50,018 bases of DNA from Actinomadura montaniterrae (GCF_008923365.1 NZ_WBMR01000052.1:1-50018); one strand, 5' to 3'; positions 24,121 through 33,282 are shown, counted from the first letter of the stretch. Notes: a model not told the origin generated them from the sequence alone. A program made the numbers and translations.

Positions 24121-26187
24121 TTACGGGAGGCGGCAGGTGCCGCTGTCGGACTTCGAGGGGTCGCTCTCGGACGTGCCGGTCAGGGTCAGCTTCGCCTTGC
24201 GCTGGGCGCCCGGCCCGGCCTTCGCCCACACGACGACGTCCGTGCTCTGCCCGTTCTTCGCGGTGGCCAGCTCGTTCGGCAGCCAGGTCGTCCAGCCGCC
24301 GCCGGCCACCGTCGCCTTCAGCCGGAAGACGTCGGAGCCGTAGACGCCGGTGCCGCCCTTGCCGTGGTTGCCGACGCGCATCGTGCACTTCGCCCAGCCG
24401 GGCCCGGCCGGCTCGGCGTTACCGGAGTCGACCTTGACGGCGCGGCGCTGCGTACCGGCGCCGTCCAGCGACCGGATCGCGACCGTGTACGAGAGGACGC
24501 CGTTCTCGTCGCGCCTGAGGTTCAGCACGTAGAAGTGGAGCCGGTTCGCCTGGTCGGCGTACTCGAACTCGCTGCCCGAGTCCGTCCCGGCGTGGAACAG
24601 CGCGTCCGACAGCTGGCGGTAGTCGCCGATCGTCATCTTCTGCGGCGTGCCGTCCGGCAGGACGAAGTCGGTCTTGTCGATGTCCTGCGGGTTCGCGTCC
24701 TGGATCCAGATGAACGGCGCCCGGTCCTGGTCCTTGGTCTTCGCCAGCAGGACGCCGGAGTCGGGCGTGAACGAGTCCATGCCCATCCGGTCGACGACCT
24801 CGAGGGTGTAGTTGTCGAACTTGCCGCCGTCGCACAGCGGGTCGGTGTCGGTGTCGCAGGCCGGCTCCTTGTCGCCGCCCGTGCCGAGCTTCAGGTTGAC
24901 GCCCGCGAGGCCGCCCTCGCTCGGCTCGGCGGACCGCGCCGTGATGGTCGCGACGACCGTGCCGTCCTGCGGGAGCGTGTCCCGGTTCAGCTGCAGCACC
25001 TTGCCCGCGTCGACGATGCCGAGCTTCAGCTTGTTGCGGAGCATGTGCTCCGCGCCCATGGACGCGCCGCTCACCGCCGGGATCGTCCACCGGCTGTGCG
25101 GGCCGCCGGGGCCGTTGAAGCTGCCGCGGCTCAGCATGTCCCACGGCCCGCTGTACGAGCGGCGCGGCGGCACCCCGTACGGGTTGTTGTAGTTGTCGCC
25201 GATGCCGAGGATGTGGCTGAACTCGTGCGCGAACACGCCCATCCCGGAGCTCTCCGCCTGCGTGGAGCTGCCGGTGACCGCGTTCGGCCAGATCGTCGCG
25301 CCGGCCTGCCAGGACGTCCAGTCCACGTACCGGGTCTTCACCCAGTTCGGCAGGGCCGGGTCGCCAGAGCCCCACTCGGCCGGGACGTCCTCCTTGGTCT
25401 GGAACTTCATCTGCCCGAACTCCTGCCAGGTGGACGACTCGTCCTGCCCGGCGCTGAGGAAGAAGACGAAGTCGAACTTCTTCGCGGTCTCCTCGCCGAC
25501 GTCGGCGATCCACGCGGCGCGCGCGTCCTTGCGCAGGTCGCGGTTGCAGGTGTCGCCGGCGGGGCAGCCGGTGCCGCCCTGCATCTGCGCGTCCACGCCG
25601 TACTCGTGGTCCTTGGCGGGCATCCGGTAGGCGCCGAACGCGGTGAGGTCCACGCCGTAGCGGCCGCCGGAGTCCTCCATCCAGTACTCGTGCAGCGTGT
25701 GGCCGTGGTTGAGCGCCTCGGGCTTGTTGAGGAAGTCCTGGTAGAACCTGGCGACCTGGTCGCGCGGGACGTCGCCGACCGCGTTCGGGTTGCCGAAGAT
25801 GGTGGAGTTCTTCGGCTGCGTGACCACGAACGGCTGGTTCGGGTAGTCGACCAGGACGACCGCGCCCTTGAAGTTCTTGATCGAGCCCTGGTGGGACGGG
25901 TCGGCCCACGAGGTGCCGGGGATCGAGGCGTAGTCGTCCCAGGTCATCGTGTCGGGGAGCTCGTAGTTCTGCGGGTCGATGGGGCGCGGGCCGCCGGCCG
26001 CGTAGGTGCGGGCGGACGGCTGGCTCCGCTGCCACGGCTGCGTCTGCGGCCAGTGCCGCATCTGCCAGGGGTTGGCGGTGGGCTTCGGGATCGGAGGCTT
26101 GGTCTGCGCGGCGGCCGGCACGGCCGCGAGTCCCGCGAGCAGCACCGTCGCCGTCACGGGCACCAGCAGCGTCTTCTTGGCGCGCAT
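24121..26187 (-). CDS. Secreted M6-family metalloprotease (immune inhibitor A-like)
   Basis: The 688-residue exported protease has a signal peptide (1-27, AVPAAAQ). The zinc motif HEFSH is at 321-325, followed by ILGIGDNYN, with a downstream WDMLSRGSFNG Met-turn (Met351). These define the M6 (immune inhibitor A) family. N-terminal segments include IKNFKGAVVLVDYPNQPF and LHEYWMEDSGGRYGVD, both usual in the family. The C-terminal 150 residues form a beta-rich accessory domain. It probably degrades extracellular proteins. The ATG follows GGGGAGA. A TATAAG box on the minus strand about 26265 may be its -10 element. Confidence 0.92.
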   Translation of the reverse strand: MRAKKTLLVPVTATVLLAGLAAVPAAAQTKPPIPKPTANPWQMRHWPQTQPWQRSQPSARTYAAGGPRPIDPQNYELPDTMTWDDYASIPGTSWADPSHQGSIKNFKGAVVLVDYPNQPFVVTQPKNSTIFGNPNAVGDVPRDQVARFYQDFLNKPEALNHGHTLHEYWMEDSGGRYGVDLTAFGAYRMPAKDHEYGVDAQMQGGTGCPAGDTCNRDLRKDARAAWIADVGEETAKKFDFVFFLSAGQDESSTWQEFGQMKFQTKEDVPAEWGSGDPALPNWVKTRYVDWTSWQAGATIWPNAVTGSSTQAESSGMGVFAHEFSHILGIGDNYNNPYGVPPRRSYSGPWDMLSRGSFNGPGGPHSRWTIPAVSGASMGAEHMLRNKLKLGIVDAGKVLQLNRDTLPQDGTVVATITARSAEPSEGGLAGVNLKLGTGGDKEPACDTDTDPLCDGGKFDNYTLEVVDRMGMDSFTPDSGVLLAKTKDQDRAPFIWIQDANPQDIDKTDFVLPDGTPQKMTIGDYRQLSDALFHAGTDSGSEFEYADQANRLHFYVLNLRRDENGVLSYTVAIRSLDGAGTQRRAVKVDSGNAEPAGPGWAKCTMRVGNHGKGGTGVYGSDVFRLKATVAGGGWTTWLPNELATAKNGQSTDVVVWAKAGPGAQRKAKLTLTGTSESDPSKSDSGTCRLP

Positions 26188-26341
26188 GTCTCCCCTGTCT
26201 CAGGTGGTCACTGAGAACGTAAGGAGCACCGTTCCGCCGCGCTACGGCCTACTTATACGATCTTGCGGCGTTCGCCCTGGCATGTCACGCCGTGGCCGGT
26301 TCCGCGCCACGCGCTACAGGTTCGTCCAGCGATGATGGTAC

Positions 26342-26821
26342 TTACAGCAGCGAGCGCGTCGCGACGACGATGCCGTCCTCGTCGCTGTAGAGCCAGTCGC
26401 CCGCACCGAACTCCACTCCGCCGAACGTCACCGGCGCGTCCACCTCGCCGGCGCCGTCCTTCGCGCTCTTGCGCGGGTTGGAGCCGAGCGCCTTCACGCC
26501 GAGGTCGAGCCCGCGCAGCGCTTGCACGTCGCGGACGGCCCCGTTGATCACCACGCCGGCCCAGCCGTTCGCCACCGCGGACGCCGCGATCATGTCGCCC
26601 ATCAGCGCGGACGCCAGCGACCCCGCGCCGTCCACGACCAGCACCCGGCCCTCGCCCGGGGTGTTCAGCAGCCGCTTGACGAGCCCGTTGTCGCGGTGGC
26701 AGCGCACCGTCGACACCGGTCCCGCGAACGCCGCGCGGCCCCCGTACTGCCGGAACTGCGTCTCGCAGCTGCGCAGCTCGTCCCCGAAGTCGTCGATGAG
26801 GTCAGCGGTCGCGAAGTCCAT
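26342..26821 (-). CDS. rraA: RraA-family protein (RNase E regulator / HMG aldolase type)
   Basis: The 159-residue protein matches RraA along its length: TADLIDDFGDELRSC at the start, then VLVVDGAGSLASALMGDM, VINGAVRDVQAL and GSNPRKSAKDGAG. Family members bind RNase E and inhibit it, or act as 4-hydroxy-4-methyl-2-oxoglutarate/oxaloacetate aldolases. The conserved G(S/A)xxxD and NGxxRD residues for metal and pyruvate binding are present, so enzymatic activity is possible. The ATG at 26821 has a TAGGCT box seven bases upstream and no ribosome site, so it is probably leaderless. Confidence 0.9.
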   Translation of the reverse strand: MDFATADLIDDFGDELRSCETQFRQYGGRAAFAGPVSTVRCHRDNGLVKRLLNTPGEGRVLVVDGAGSLASALMGDMIAASAVANGWAGVVINGAVRDVQALRGLDLGVKALGSNPRKSAKDGAGEVDAPVTFGGVEFGAGDWLYSDEDGIVVATRSLL

Positions 26822-26831
26822 GCCCGGCAGC

Positions 26832-27314
26832 CTACTGCCCGGTAACCGGGGCGGGCCCGCCGGACGGGGCGTCGATCGGGCGGCCGATCAGCCGCGACAG
26901 CACGATCGCGGTCTTCGTCGCCGTGATGTTGTCCTCGCGGCGCAGCCGTTCGAGGGCCTGCTCCAGATGCTGGATGTCGCGCGCCCGCACGTGCACCAGC
27001 GCGCTCGCGTCCCCGCTGATCGTGTACGCCGCCACCACCTCCGGATGGCCGCGCACGCTGGAGTAGATCTCCTCCGGGGACGTCGCGCCGGTGCAGAAGA
27101 TCTCGATGAACGCCTCGGTCGTCCAGCCGAGCGCGGCCGGGTCGACCACCGCGGCGAACCCGTTGATCACGCCGTCCGCGCGGAGCCGGTCGACGCGCCG
27201 CTTCACCGCGGGCGCCGACAGCCCCACCTTGTCGCCGATCTGCGCGTACGAGGCGCGGCCGTCCTCCAGGAGCCGCGCAACGATTCGACGGTCCAGCTCG
27301 TCAAGACGCAACAA
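26832..27314 (-). CDS. Lrp/AsnC-family transcriptional regulator
   Basis: The 160-residue protein has an N-terminal helix-turn-helix (LDELDRRIVARLLEDGRAS, IGDKVGLSAPAVKRRVDRL) and a C-terminal RAM ligand-binding domain (VVAAYTISGDASALVHVRARD). The start is a TTG (27314 or 27311). It diverges from ornithine aminotransferase, an arrangement typical of an Lrp-type activator responding to arginine or ornithine. The 179-base region between them should hold its sites. Confidence 0.9.
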   Translation of the reverse strand: MLRLDELDRRIVARLLEDGRASYAQIGDKVGLSAPAVKRRVDRLRADGVINGFAAVVDPAALGWTTEAFIEIFCTGATSPEEIYSSVRGHPEVVAAYTISGDASALVHVRARDIQHLEQALERLRREDNITATKTAIVLSRLIGRPIDAPSGGPAPVTGQ

Positions 27315-27342
27315 ACAGCACCCCCAAAGTCGGTTTTCGTCA

Positions 27343-27372
27343 TTGGTCGCCGGTAACCCCCGAACATACGCT
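27343..27372 (+). promoter_or_regulatory. Candidate rocD promoter
   Basis: TTGGTC (27343-27348) and TACGCT (27367-27372) are 18 bases apart and point at rocD, leaving a leader of roughly 115 bases. It is the best pair I can see between the Lrp gene and rocD, but it remains tentative. Confidence 0.35.
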
Positions 27373-27493
27373 GGATATGGACCGAGCGGCCACCCGCCGC
27401 GTCCGGCCCCCTCCCACTCGGCACCGGGTCGCCGCCCGGTGTCCCGGCGATGCCCGGCCCGACCGGCCGGACCCGAACGCGTAAAGGAGCGTC

Positions 27494-28687
27494 GTGACGG
27501 CGACCGAACAGCTGCGGGCGATGTCCGAGGAGCACAGCGCGCACAACTACCACCCCCTCCCGATCGTCGTCGCCGGCGCCGAGGGCGCCTGGCTCACCGA
27601 CGTCGAGGGCCGCCGCTACCTGGACATGCTGGCGGCCTACTCCGCGGTCAACTTCGGGCACCGCAACCCGCGCCTCGTCGCGGCCGCGCAGCGGCAGCTC
27701 GAGCGGGTCACGCTGGTCAGCCGCGCGTTCGACCACGACCAGTTCGGGCCGTTCGCGACCGAGCTCGCCGAGCTGTGCGGCAAGGACATGGTCCTGCCGA
27801 TGAACAGCGGCGCCGAGGCCGTCGAGACGGCCCTGAAGACCGCCCGCAAGTGGGGCTACGAGGTCAAGGGCGTCCCCGCCGGGGAGGCGAACATCATCAC
27901 GTTCGAGGGGAACTTCCACGGCCGCACGACCACGATCGTCAGCTTCTCCACCGACCCCGACGCGAAGGACTCCTACGGCCCCTACACGCCGGGGTTCCGG
28001 ACCGTCCCGTACGGGGACGTCGACGCACTGAAGGCGGCCATGGACGCCTCGACCGTCGGCGTGCTGATCGAGCCGATCCAGGGCGAGGCCGGCGTGAACG
28101 TCCCGCCGAGCGGGTTCCTGCGCGCGGTGCGGGAGCTGTGCAGCGCCAACGGCACGCTGATGATCGCCGACGAGATCCAGTCGGGCCTCGGCCGCACCGG
28201 CACCACGTTCGCGGTCGAGCACGAGGACGTCGTGCCGGACGTCTACATCCTCGGCAAGGCGCTCGGCGGCGGCATCATGCCGGTGTCGGCCGTCGTCGCC
28301 GACCGGGACGTGCTCGGCGTGTTCAAGCCGGGCCAGCACGGCTCCACGTTCGGCGGCAACCCGCTGGCCTGCGCGATCGGCCGCGAGGTGATCGCGATGC
28401 TGCGGACCGGCGAGTACCAGGAGCGGTCCCGGACGCTCGGCGCGCACATGCACGACCGGCTCGGCCGGCTGCCCGGCGACCTCGTCCGCGAGGTGCGCGG
28501 CCGCGGCCTGTGGGCGGGCGTCGAGCTGCACGGCCGGGCCCGTCCGGTCAGCGAGCGGCTGATGGAGCTCGGCGTGCTCGCCAAGGAGACGCACGAGACG
28601 ACGCTCCGCCTCGCTCCGCCGCTGGTCGTCGGGAAGGACGACCTCGACTGGGCGCTCGACCAGCTGGAGGTGGCCCTCAAGGGCTGA
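27494..28687 (+). CDS. rocD: Ornithine--oxo-acid aminotransferase
   Basis: The 397-residue PLP enzyme belongs to class-III aminotransferases. It has NSGAEAVETALKTARKWGY, the Asp226 motif LMIADEIQSGLGRTG, and PLP-binding Lys255 in ILGKALGGG. The start SEEHSAHNYHPLPIV is characteristic of ornithine aminotransferase. It converts ornithine and 2-oxoglutarate to glutamate semialdehyde and glutamate in arginine catabolism. The GTG start follows AAAGGAG by six bases. The divergent Lrp gene probably controls it. Confidence 0.95.
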   Translation: MTATEQLRAMSEEHSAHNYHPLPIVVAGAEGAWLTDVEGRRYLDMLAAYSAVNFGHRNPRLVAAAQRQLERVTLVSRAFDHDQFGPFATELAELCGKDMVLPMNSGAEAVETALKTARKWGYEVKGVPAGEANIITFEGNFHGRTTTIVSFSTDPDAKDSYGPYTPGFRTVPYGDVDALKAAMDASTVGVLIEPIQGEAGVNVPPSGFLRAVRELCSANGTLMIADEIQSGLGRTGTTFAVEHEDVVPDVYILGKALGGGIMPVSAVVADRDVLGVFKPGQHGSTFGGNPLACAIGREVIAMLRTGEYQERSRTLGAHMHDRLGRLPGDLVREVRGRGLWAGVELHGRARPVSERLMELGVLAKETHETTLRLAPPLVVGKDDLDWALDQLEVALKG

Positions 28688-28763
28688 GCCCCGCGCGGTA
28701 AAGAGTTACCCGCGATCCGCCTGTCCGCGCCGGGCGCGCCGCCTCCGGGGGGAGGGTGTGCGC

Positions 28764-29774
28764 ATGCACCAGAAGCCGCCCGCCCAGGACGCCACCGAGC
28801 AGGAGAAGCGGCCCGGCCGCCGACGGCGGCGGGTGCTGATCGGCTGCGGCGTGCTGGCGACCGCCGCGCTGGTGCTGCTCGGCGGCGGCGCCTACCTGCT
28901 GGAGAACGCCTACGACGACGGCGTGAAGCGGATCAAGGGCGCGATGCCGGAGCGCAGCGGCCGCCCGGTGTCGACGGGCCGCGGCGAGAACTGGCTGCTG
29001 ATCGGGTCGGACCGGCGCTCGGACATGCCGTCGATGGGCGCCCGGTCCGACACGGTGATGCTGGTGCACCTGTCCGGGCGGGACGGCCGGGTGTCGGTGA
29101 TCGCGCTGCCGCGGGACAGCTGGGTGCCGATCCCCGGGCACGGCAGCGGGAAGATCAACGCGGCGTTCTCCTACGGCGGCCCGAAGCTGCTGATCCGGAC
29201 GGTCGAGCAGCTCACGAGCGTGCGCGTCGACCACTACGCGGCGCTGGACTTCGGCGGGTTCGTGAAGATGACCGACGCGCTCGGCGGCGTGGACGTGACG
29301 GTCGAGAAGCGCACCTACGACCCGATGCACAACCGGCTCTGGCCCGCCGGGCACCAGCACCTGAACGGCGTGCAGGCGCTCGACTTCGTCCGGCAGCGCT
29401 GGAACCTGCCCGGCGGCGACCTCGACCGGATCAAGCGGCAGCAGGCGTTCCTGCACGCGCTGGCCGACAGGGCGCTCGACACCCGCAACCCGCTGAAGAT
29501 CGACCGGTTCATCCGGGCGGCGACGCACTCGGTGACCGTGGACGACTCGGTGACGGCGGGCACGCTGCGCGGGCTGGCCGCGCGGCTGCTGAAGGCGCCG
29601 CTGATGGAGTACCTGACGGCGCCGGTCGACCGGTTCGCGACGCGCGGCGGGCAGAGCGTGGTGCTGCTGGACAAGGCCGCGGGCGCCGAGCTGTTCGCCG
29701 ACGTCCGCAGCGACCGGGTCGGCGACTTCGTGGCCCGCAACGGCGCCGCGAACTCTGTCGGTACCGTCCGCTAG
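28764..29774 (+). CDS. LCP-family cell-wall glycopolymer ligase (LytR-CpsA-Psr)
   Basis: The 336-residue membrane-anchored protein has a basic cytoplasmic tail, one transmembrane helix (about 23-46) and an extracytoplasmic LCP domain. The motifs LLIGSDRRSDMPSMGARSDTVMLV, ALPRDSWVPIPGHGSGKINAAF and LDFVRQRWNLPGGDLDRIKRQQ are diagnostic, including the catalytic and phosphate-binding Arg and Asp residues. It probably attaches wall polymers to peptidoglycan. The ATG at 28764 sits seven bases after GGGGGGAGGG; the GTG at 28758 is too close to it. Confidence 0.93.
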   Translation: MHQKPPAQDATEQEKRPGRRRRRVLIGCGVLATAALVLLGGGAYLLENAYDDGVKRIKGAMPERSGRPVSTGRGENWLLIGSDRRSDMPSMGARSDTVMLVHLSGRDGRVSVIALPRDSWVPIPGHGSGKINAAFSYGGPKLLIRTVEQLTSVRVDHYAALDFGGFVKMTDALGGVDVTVEKRTYDPMHNRLWPAGHQHLNGVQALDFVRQRWNLPGGDLDRIKRQQAFLHALADRALDTRNPLKIDRFIRAATHSVTVDDSVTAGTLRGLAARLLKAPLMEYLTAPVDRFATRGGQSVVLLDKAAGAELFADVRSDRVGDFVARNGAANSVGTVR

Positions 29775-29839
29775 AAACCTGTTGTGACCTGTACGGATAA
29801 GTCGGGCATCAAAACAATGTGACGACAGAGGTCTGGATG

Positions 29840-29861
29840 GATTAGTCTAAGTGGACTAATC
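29840..29861 (+). promoter_or_regulatory. Palindromic operator upstream of PadR/DHA2 genes
   Basis: GATTAGTC, six bases (TAAGTG) and GACTAATC form a perfect 8-bp inverted repeat, 24 bases before the PadR start codon. Its position near the transcription start suits autoregulation of the regulator-pump operon by PadR. Confidence 0.7.
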
Positions 29862-29885
29862 GATTTCGACCAAGAAGGTCGCACC

Positions 29886-30536
29886 TTGTCCCGACCCCTC
29901 ACACCGCTCGCGCTGACCGTGCTGCGCATGCTGTGCGGCGGGCCCATGCACCCGTACGAGATGCAGCAGCGGATCCGCGACCACGCCTACGACCAGGCCG
30001 TCAAGGTCACGCACGGCTCGCTCTACCACTCGGTGGAGCGGCTCGCGTCGGCCGGCCTGATCGAACCGCTGGAGACGGCCCGCGAGGGCCGCCGCCCGGA
30101 GCGGACCGTCTACGCGGTCACCAGCGCCGGGCGCGACGCCGCGCACATCCGCCTCGCCGAGCTGCTCGCCAAGCCCGTCGAGGAGTTCCCGCTGTTCGGC
30201 ACGGGACTGGCGTTCATCAACCTGCTGCCCGAGGCCGAGGTCGCCCGGCAGCTGCGCACCCGCGCCATCGCGCTGGAGGCGATGCTCGTCGGCCACCGGA
30301 CGATCAACGACTCGCTGCGCAAGCGCGGCCTGGAACGCTACAAGCTCCTCGACCAGGAATGGGCGATCGACCGGTTCCGCGGCGAGCTGGAGTTCGTCCA
30401 GAACCTGGCCGACGACCTGGAGTCCGGGCGGCTCACCTGGGCCGACGACACCGGGGTGACCTCCTGCCACCCGCCCGACCAGCACGGGCACCTCACCGAC
30501 CACCACGCACGCCACAACGACAAGGGGGCACCATGA
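29886..30536 (+). CDS. PadR-family transcriptional regulator
   Basis: The 216-residue regulator has a winged-helix domain (TPLALTVLRMLCGGPMHPYEMQQRI, THGSLYHSVERLASAGLIE) and a long C-terminal helical domain with a hydrophilic His-rich tail. The TTG start is preceded by AAGGTCGCACC. It is translationally coupled to an exporter gene (ATGA overlap). A perfect palindrome lies upstream. This is the usual layout of a drug-responsive repressor controlling its own pump. Confidence 0.9.
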   Translation: MSRPLTPLALTVLRMLCGGPMHPYEMQQRIRDHAYDQAVKVTHGSLYHSVERLASAGLIEPLETAREGRRPERTVYAVTSAGRDAAHIRLAELLAKPVEEFPLFGTGLAFINLLPEAEVARQLRTRAIALEAMLVGHRTINDSLRKRGLERYKLLDQEWAIDRFRGELEFVQNLADDLESGRLTWADDTGVTSCHPPDQHGHLTDHHARHNDKGAP

Positions 30537-32149
30537 GCAAGTGGCGCGGGAACCCATGGGCGATCCTGCTGACGCTCTCCCTGGGCTTCTTCATGACGCT
30601 GCTCGACCTGACGATCGTGAACATCGCGATCCCGAGCATGATCGACAAGCTGGACGCCTCGCTGGACGAGGTCCTCTGGGTGGTCAACGCCTACATCCTG
30701 GTGCTGGCCGTCCTGCTCATCACCGCCGGCCGCCTCGGCGACCTGTGGGGCAAGAAGAACCTGTTCATCGCCGGCGTGGCCCTGTTCACCCTGTCCAGCC
30801 TGGCGTGCGGCATCTCGCAGGACCCGGCCCAGCTGATCGCGGCCCGCGCCGTGCAGGGCCTCGGCGCCGCGCTGCTGATGCCGCAGACCATGTCGATGAT
30901 CATCAGCGTGTTCCCGGCGGAGCGGCGCGGCACCGCGCTCGGCGTCTGGGGCGCCGTCGCGGGCGTGTCCACCATCGCCGGGCCGACCATCGGCGGCCTG
31001 CTGGTCACCAGCCTCGACTGGCGGTGGATCTTCTTCGTGAACCTGCCGATCGGCGTCCTCGTGCTGGCGATGGCCGTGCCGATCCTGCCCGCCCACATCC
31101 CCACCGTGAAGCACCGCTTCGACATCGCCGGCGTCGCGCTCGCCTCCGCCGGGCTGTTCTGCCTGACGTTCGCGCTGACCGAGGGCCAGAAGTACAACTG
31201 GAACGAGGGGATCTGGGGGCTCATCGCCGCCGGCCTCGGCCTCTTCGTGATCTTCTACGTCTACCAGCGGACGCAGCAGGACCGCGAGCCGCTGGTGCCG
31301 TTCTCGCTGTTCCGCGACCGCAACTTCACGATCCTCAACTTCGTCGGCGCCGCCGTCTCCATCGGCATGATCGGCATGTTCCTGCCGATGACGATCTACA
31401 TGCAGTCCGTGCTCGGCTTCAGCGCCCTCAAGGCCGGCCTCGTCATGGCGCCGTCCTCGGTGGTGTCGATGTTCCTCGCGCCCGTCGCCGGGAAGCTGTC
31501 GGACCGCATCGGCGGCAAGTTCATCCTGATGGGCGGCCTCACCCTCTACGCGATCGGCATGCTGTGGCTGGTGCTCGTCGCCGAGGTCGGGACGGGCTGG
31601 ACCGCGTTCATCCCCGCGCTCGTCGTCGCCGGGTTCGGCATCGGCGGCGTGTTCGCGCCGATGGCCACCGAGGCGACCCGCAACGTGCCGCCCCGGCTCG
31701 CCGGCGCCGCGTCCGGCGTGAACAACACCGTCCGGCAGATCGGCTCGGTCCTCGGCAGCGCCGCGGTCGGCGCCGTCCTGCAGAACCAGCTCGCCTCGTC
31801 GCTCAAGGACGAGGCCGCGACCCGCGCGGCGGCCCTCCCGCCGGACGTGCGGCCCGGCTTCGTCAAGGGCTTCGCCGGCGCCGCCAAGGGCGGCCTGGAG
31901 GTCGGCGCGGGCCAGACCGGCACCCAGCAGAAGCTGCCGCCGGGCGTCCCGCAGAGCGTGGTACACCAGGTCCAGCAGGTCGCCGGGCAGGTGTTCTCGC
32001 ACGGCTTCGTGCACGCGATGAAGCCGACGATGATCCTCCCGATCGCCGTCGTCCTGGCCAGCGCCGCCGCCTGCTTCGGCGTGAAGGGCTACCGCTCCAC
32101 GCCCGCCACGGGCGCCGCGGACCCCGCCCCCGCCACCGTGAAGGGCTGA
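30533..32149 (+). CDS. MFS exporter, DHA2 (EmrB/QacA) family
   Basis: The 538-residue protein has 14 predicted membrane helices. It carries DHA2 motifs: LDLTIVNIAIPSM (D1) in helix 1, GRLGDLWGKKNLF (motif A) and GAVAGVSTIAGPTIGGLL (motif C). It should be a proton-coupled drug or metabolite exporter. The loop near residues 430-490 is long and Gln/Gly-rich. AGGGGG precedes the ATG, which overlaps the PadR stop by four bases. Confidence 0.93.
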   Translation: MSKWRGNPWAILLTLSLGFFMTLLDLTIVNIAIPSMIDKLDASLDEVLWVVNAYILVLAVLLITAGRLGDLWGKKNLFIAGVALFTLSSLACGISQDPAQLIAARAVQGLGAALLMPQTMSMIISVFPAERRGTALGVWGAVAGVSTIAGPTIGGLLVTSLDWRWIFFVNLPIGVLVLAMAVPILPAHIPTVKHRFDIAGVALASAGLFCLTFALTEGQKYNWNEGIWGLIAAGLGLFVIFYVYQRTQQDREPLVPFSLFRDRNFTILNFVGAAVSIGMIGMFLPMTIYMQSVLGFSALKAGLVMAPSSVVSMFLAPVAGKLSDRIGGKFILMGGLTLYAIGMLWLVLVAEVGTGWTAFIPALVVAGFGIGGVFAPMATEATRNVPPRLAGAASGVNNTVRQIGSVLGSAAVGAVLQNQLASSLKDEAATRAAALPPDVRPGFVKGFAGAAKGGLEVGAGQTGTQQKLPPGVPQSVVHQVQQVAGQVFSHGFVHAMKPTMILPIAVVLASAAACFGVKGYRSTPATGAADPAPATVKG

Positions 32150-32167
32150 CCGGACCGCGTTTTCACG

Positions 32168-32215
32168 TGCGGCGAGCCGCCGTCATGGCAGGGGCCATGA
32201 CGGCGGCTCGCCGCA
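32168..32215. terminator. Perfect 22-bp palindromic bidirectional terminator
   Basis: Positions 32168-32189 and 32194-32215 are exact reverse complements, with an AGGG loop. It lies between the convergent exporter (stop 32149) and flavin reductase (stop 32218) genes, so it can end both transcripts. There is no T run on either side. Confidence 0.85.
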
Positions 32216-32217
32216 TC

Positions 32218-32730
32218 TCAACGGTCGAGGCGGTGGTACTCGCCGCCGTAGAAGATCAGGGGCTTCGTGTCCGGGGACGGGACGTGCAGGCTCAGGACCT
32301 CGCCGACGACGATGCTGTGGTCGCCCGCGTCGTGGACGGCGTGCGTGCGGCACTCCAGGGCCGCGACGGCGTTCTTGAAGATCGCGGCGCCGGTGACCGG
32401 GCCGCGGACGTGGTCCCAGCCCTGCAGCTGGCCGTCGAGCATCCGGCCGCGGGTCGCGAACCACTGCGAGGCGTCCCGCATCTCCTCGCCCAGCACCGAC
32501 ACCGCCCACTCGCCCGCGTCCAGCGCCAGGTCGTGGAAGCGCGCGATCTTCTCCGGGCAGAACATCACCAGCAGCGGGTCCAGCGACACCGACGCGAACG
32601 CGTTCACCGTCATCGCGTGGTCGGCGCCGTCCACCACGCTCGTCACGATCGCGACGCCCGTCGCGAACCTGCCCGCCACCCGCCGGAAGAGCCCCGGATC
32701 CACGCTCGGGTCCACACGATCGCCGCTCAC
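32218..32730 (-). CDS. Flavin reductase domain protein
   Basis: The protein has the FMN-binding split-barrel of the HpaC/flavin reductase family: FRRVAGRFATGVAIVTSVVDG, HAMTVNAFASVSLDPLLVMFC, FAVSVLGEEM-like WAVSVLGEEMRD, and a closing HSIVVGEVLSLHV..PLIFYGGEYHRL. It probably supplies reduced flavin to a monooxygenase or acts on small substrates. A TAGGGT -10 box (32745-32740) touches the first GTG (32739), so a leaderless message would more likely start at the GTG at 32730. That choice gives 170 residues; the longer form has 173. Confidence 0.88.
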   Translation of the reverse strand: MSGDRVDPSVDPGLFRRVAGRFATGVAIVTSVVDGADHAMTVNAFASVSLDPLLVMFCPEKIARFHDLALDAGEWAVSVLGEEMRDASQWFATRGRMLDGQLQGWDHVRGPVTGAAIFKNAVAALECRTHAVHDAGDHSIVVGEVLSLHVPSPDTKPLIFYGGEYHRLDR

Positions 32731-32754
32731 GAAGCGCACACCCTAGCGATCCCC

Positions 32755-33261
32755 CTACCCGCGGGTGCGCGCCGCCCTCCCGGTGAGCCACTGCCCCGCC
32801 GGGCCGGGCGACGGGACCCGCGCCACCGCGATTCCGGCGGCCACCATGCCGCCGACGATGTACACATACCCCGCGAGCGTTCCCGGAACGACCAGGTCCC
32901 CCTCCGGCCGCTGCATCGACATCACGATCACCGCGACGCCCCACACCACCGCCGGCACCGCCGCGCCGATCTTGCCGCCCATCCCCCAGCCGGCCAGCCG
33001 CGTCATCGCGTACACCAGCGGCACCAGCACGATCGAGGTGACCGGCACGTCCCCGGCCGTCCACTCCTGGGCGTACGAGCCGACCAGGCCGAACACCCCG
33101 CCGAGCAGCCCGAGCGCCGCGTACGCCGCGCCCGTCACCAGCGCGTCCAGCGGGCTCTCGGCGCGGCCGCCCGCGCCGCCCGCCGCGGACGCGCCGCCCG
33201 CCGCGCCGGGCGGGAGATCGTCCTTGGCCAGGCTCACCCGTGCCTCGTCGTCCTCGTCCAC
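32755..33261 (-). CDS. DUF6113-like membrane protein
   Basis: The 168-residue protein has an acidic, Ala/Gly-rich N-terminal tail (about 40 residues) and four predicted membrane helices (about 42-64, 74-92, 97-117, 123-147). The small polytopic form and the position directly downstream of mshB match the DUF6113 proteins found beside mshB in actinomycetes. No catalytic residues are evident. A TACGCT box six bases before the GTG suggests that it also has its own leaderless promoter. Confidence 0.7.
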   Translation of the reverse strand: MDEDDEARVSLAKDDLPPGAAGGASAAGGAGGRAESPLDALVTGAAYAALGLLGGVFGLVGSYAQEWTAGDVPVTSIVLVPLVYAMTRLAGWGMGGKIGAAVPAVVWGVAVIVMSMQRPEGDLVVPGTLAGYVYIVGGMVAAGIAVARVPSPGPAGQWLTGRAARTRG

Positions 33262-33282
33262 GGCCTCAGCGTATCCAGCCGG

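Noticed and set aside
28688..28763. Terminator after rocD (GGTAA-AGAG-TTACC)
   Set aside because: Only five contiguous pairs with mismatches outside, too weak to report as a terminator.
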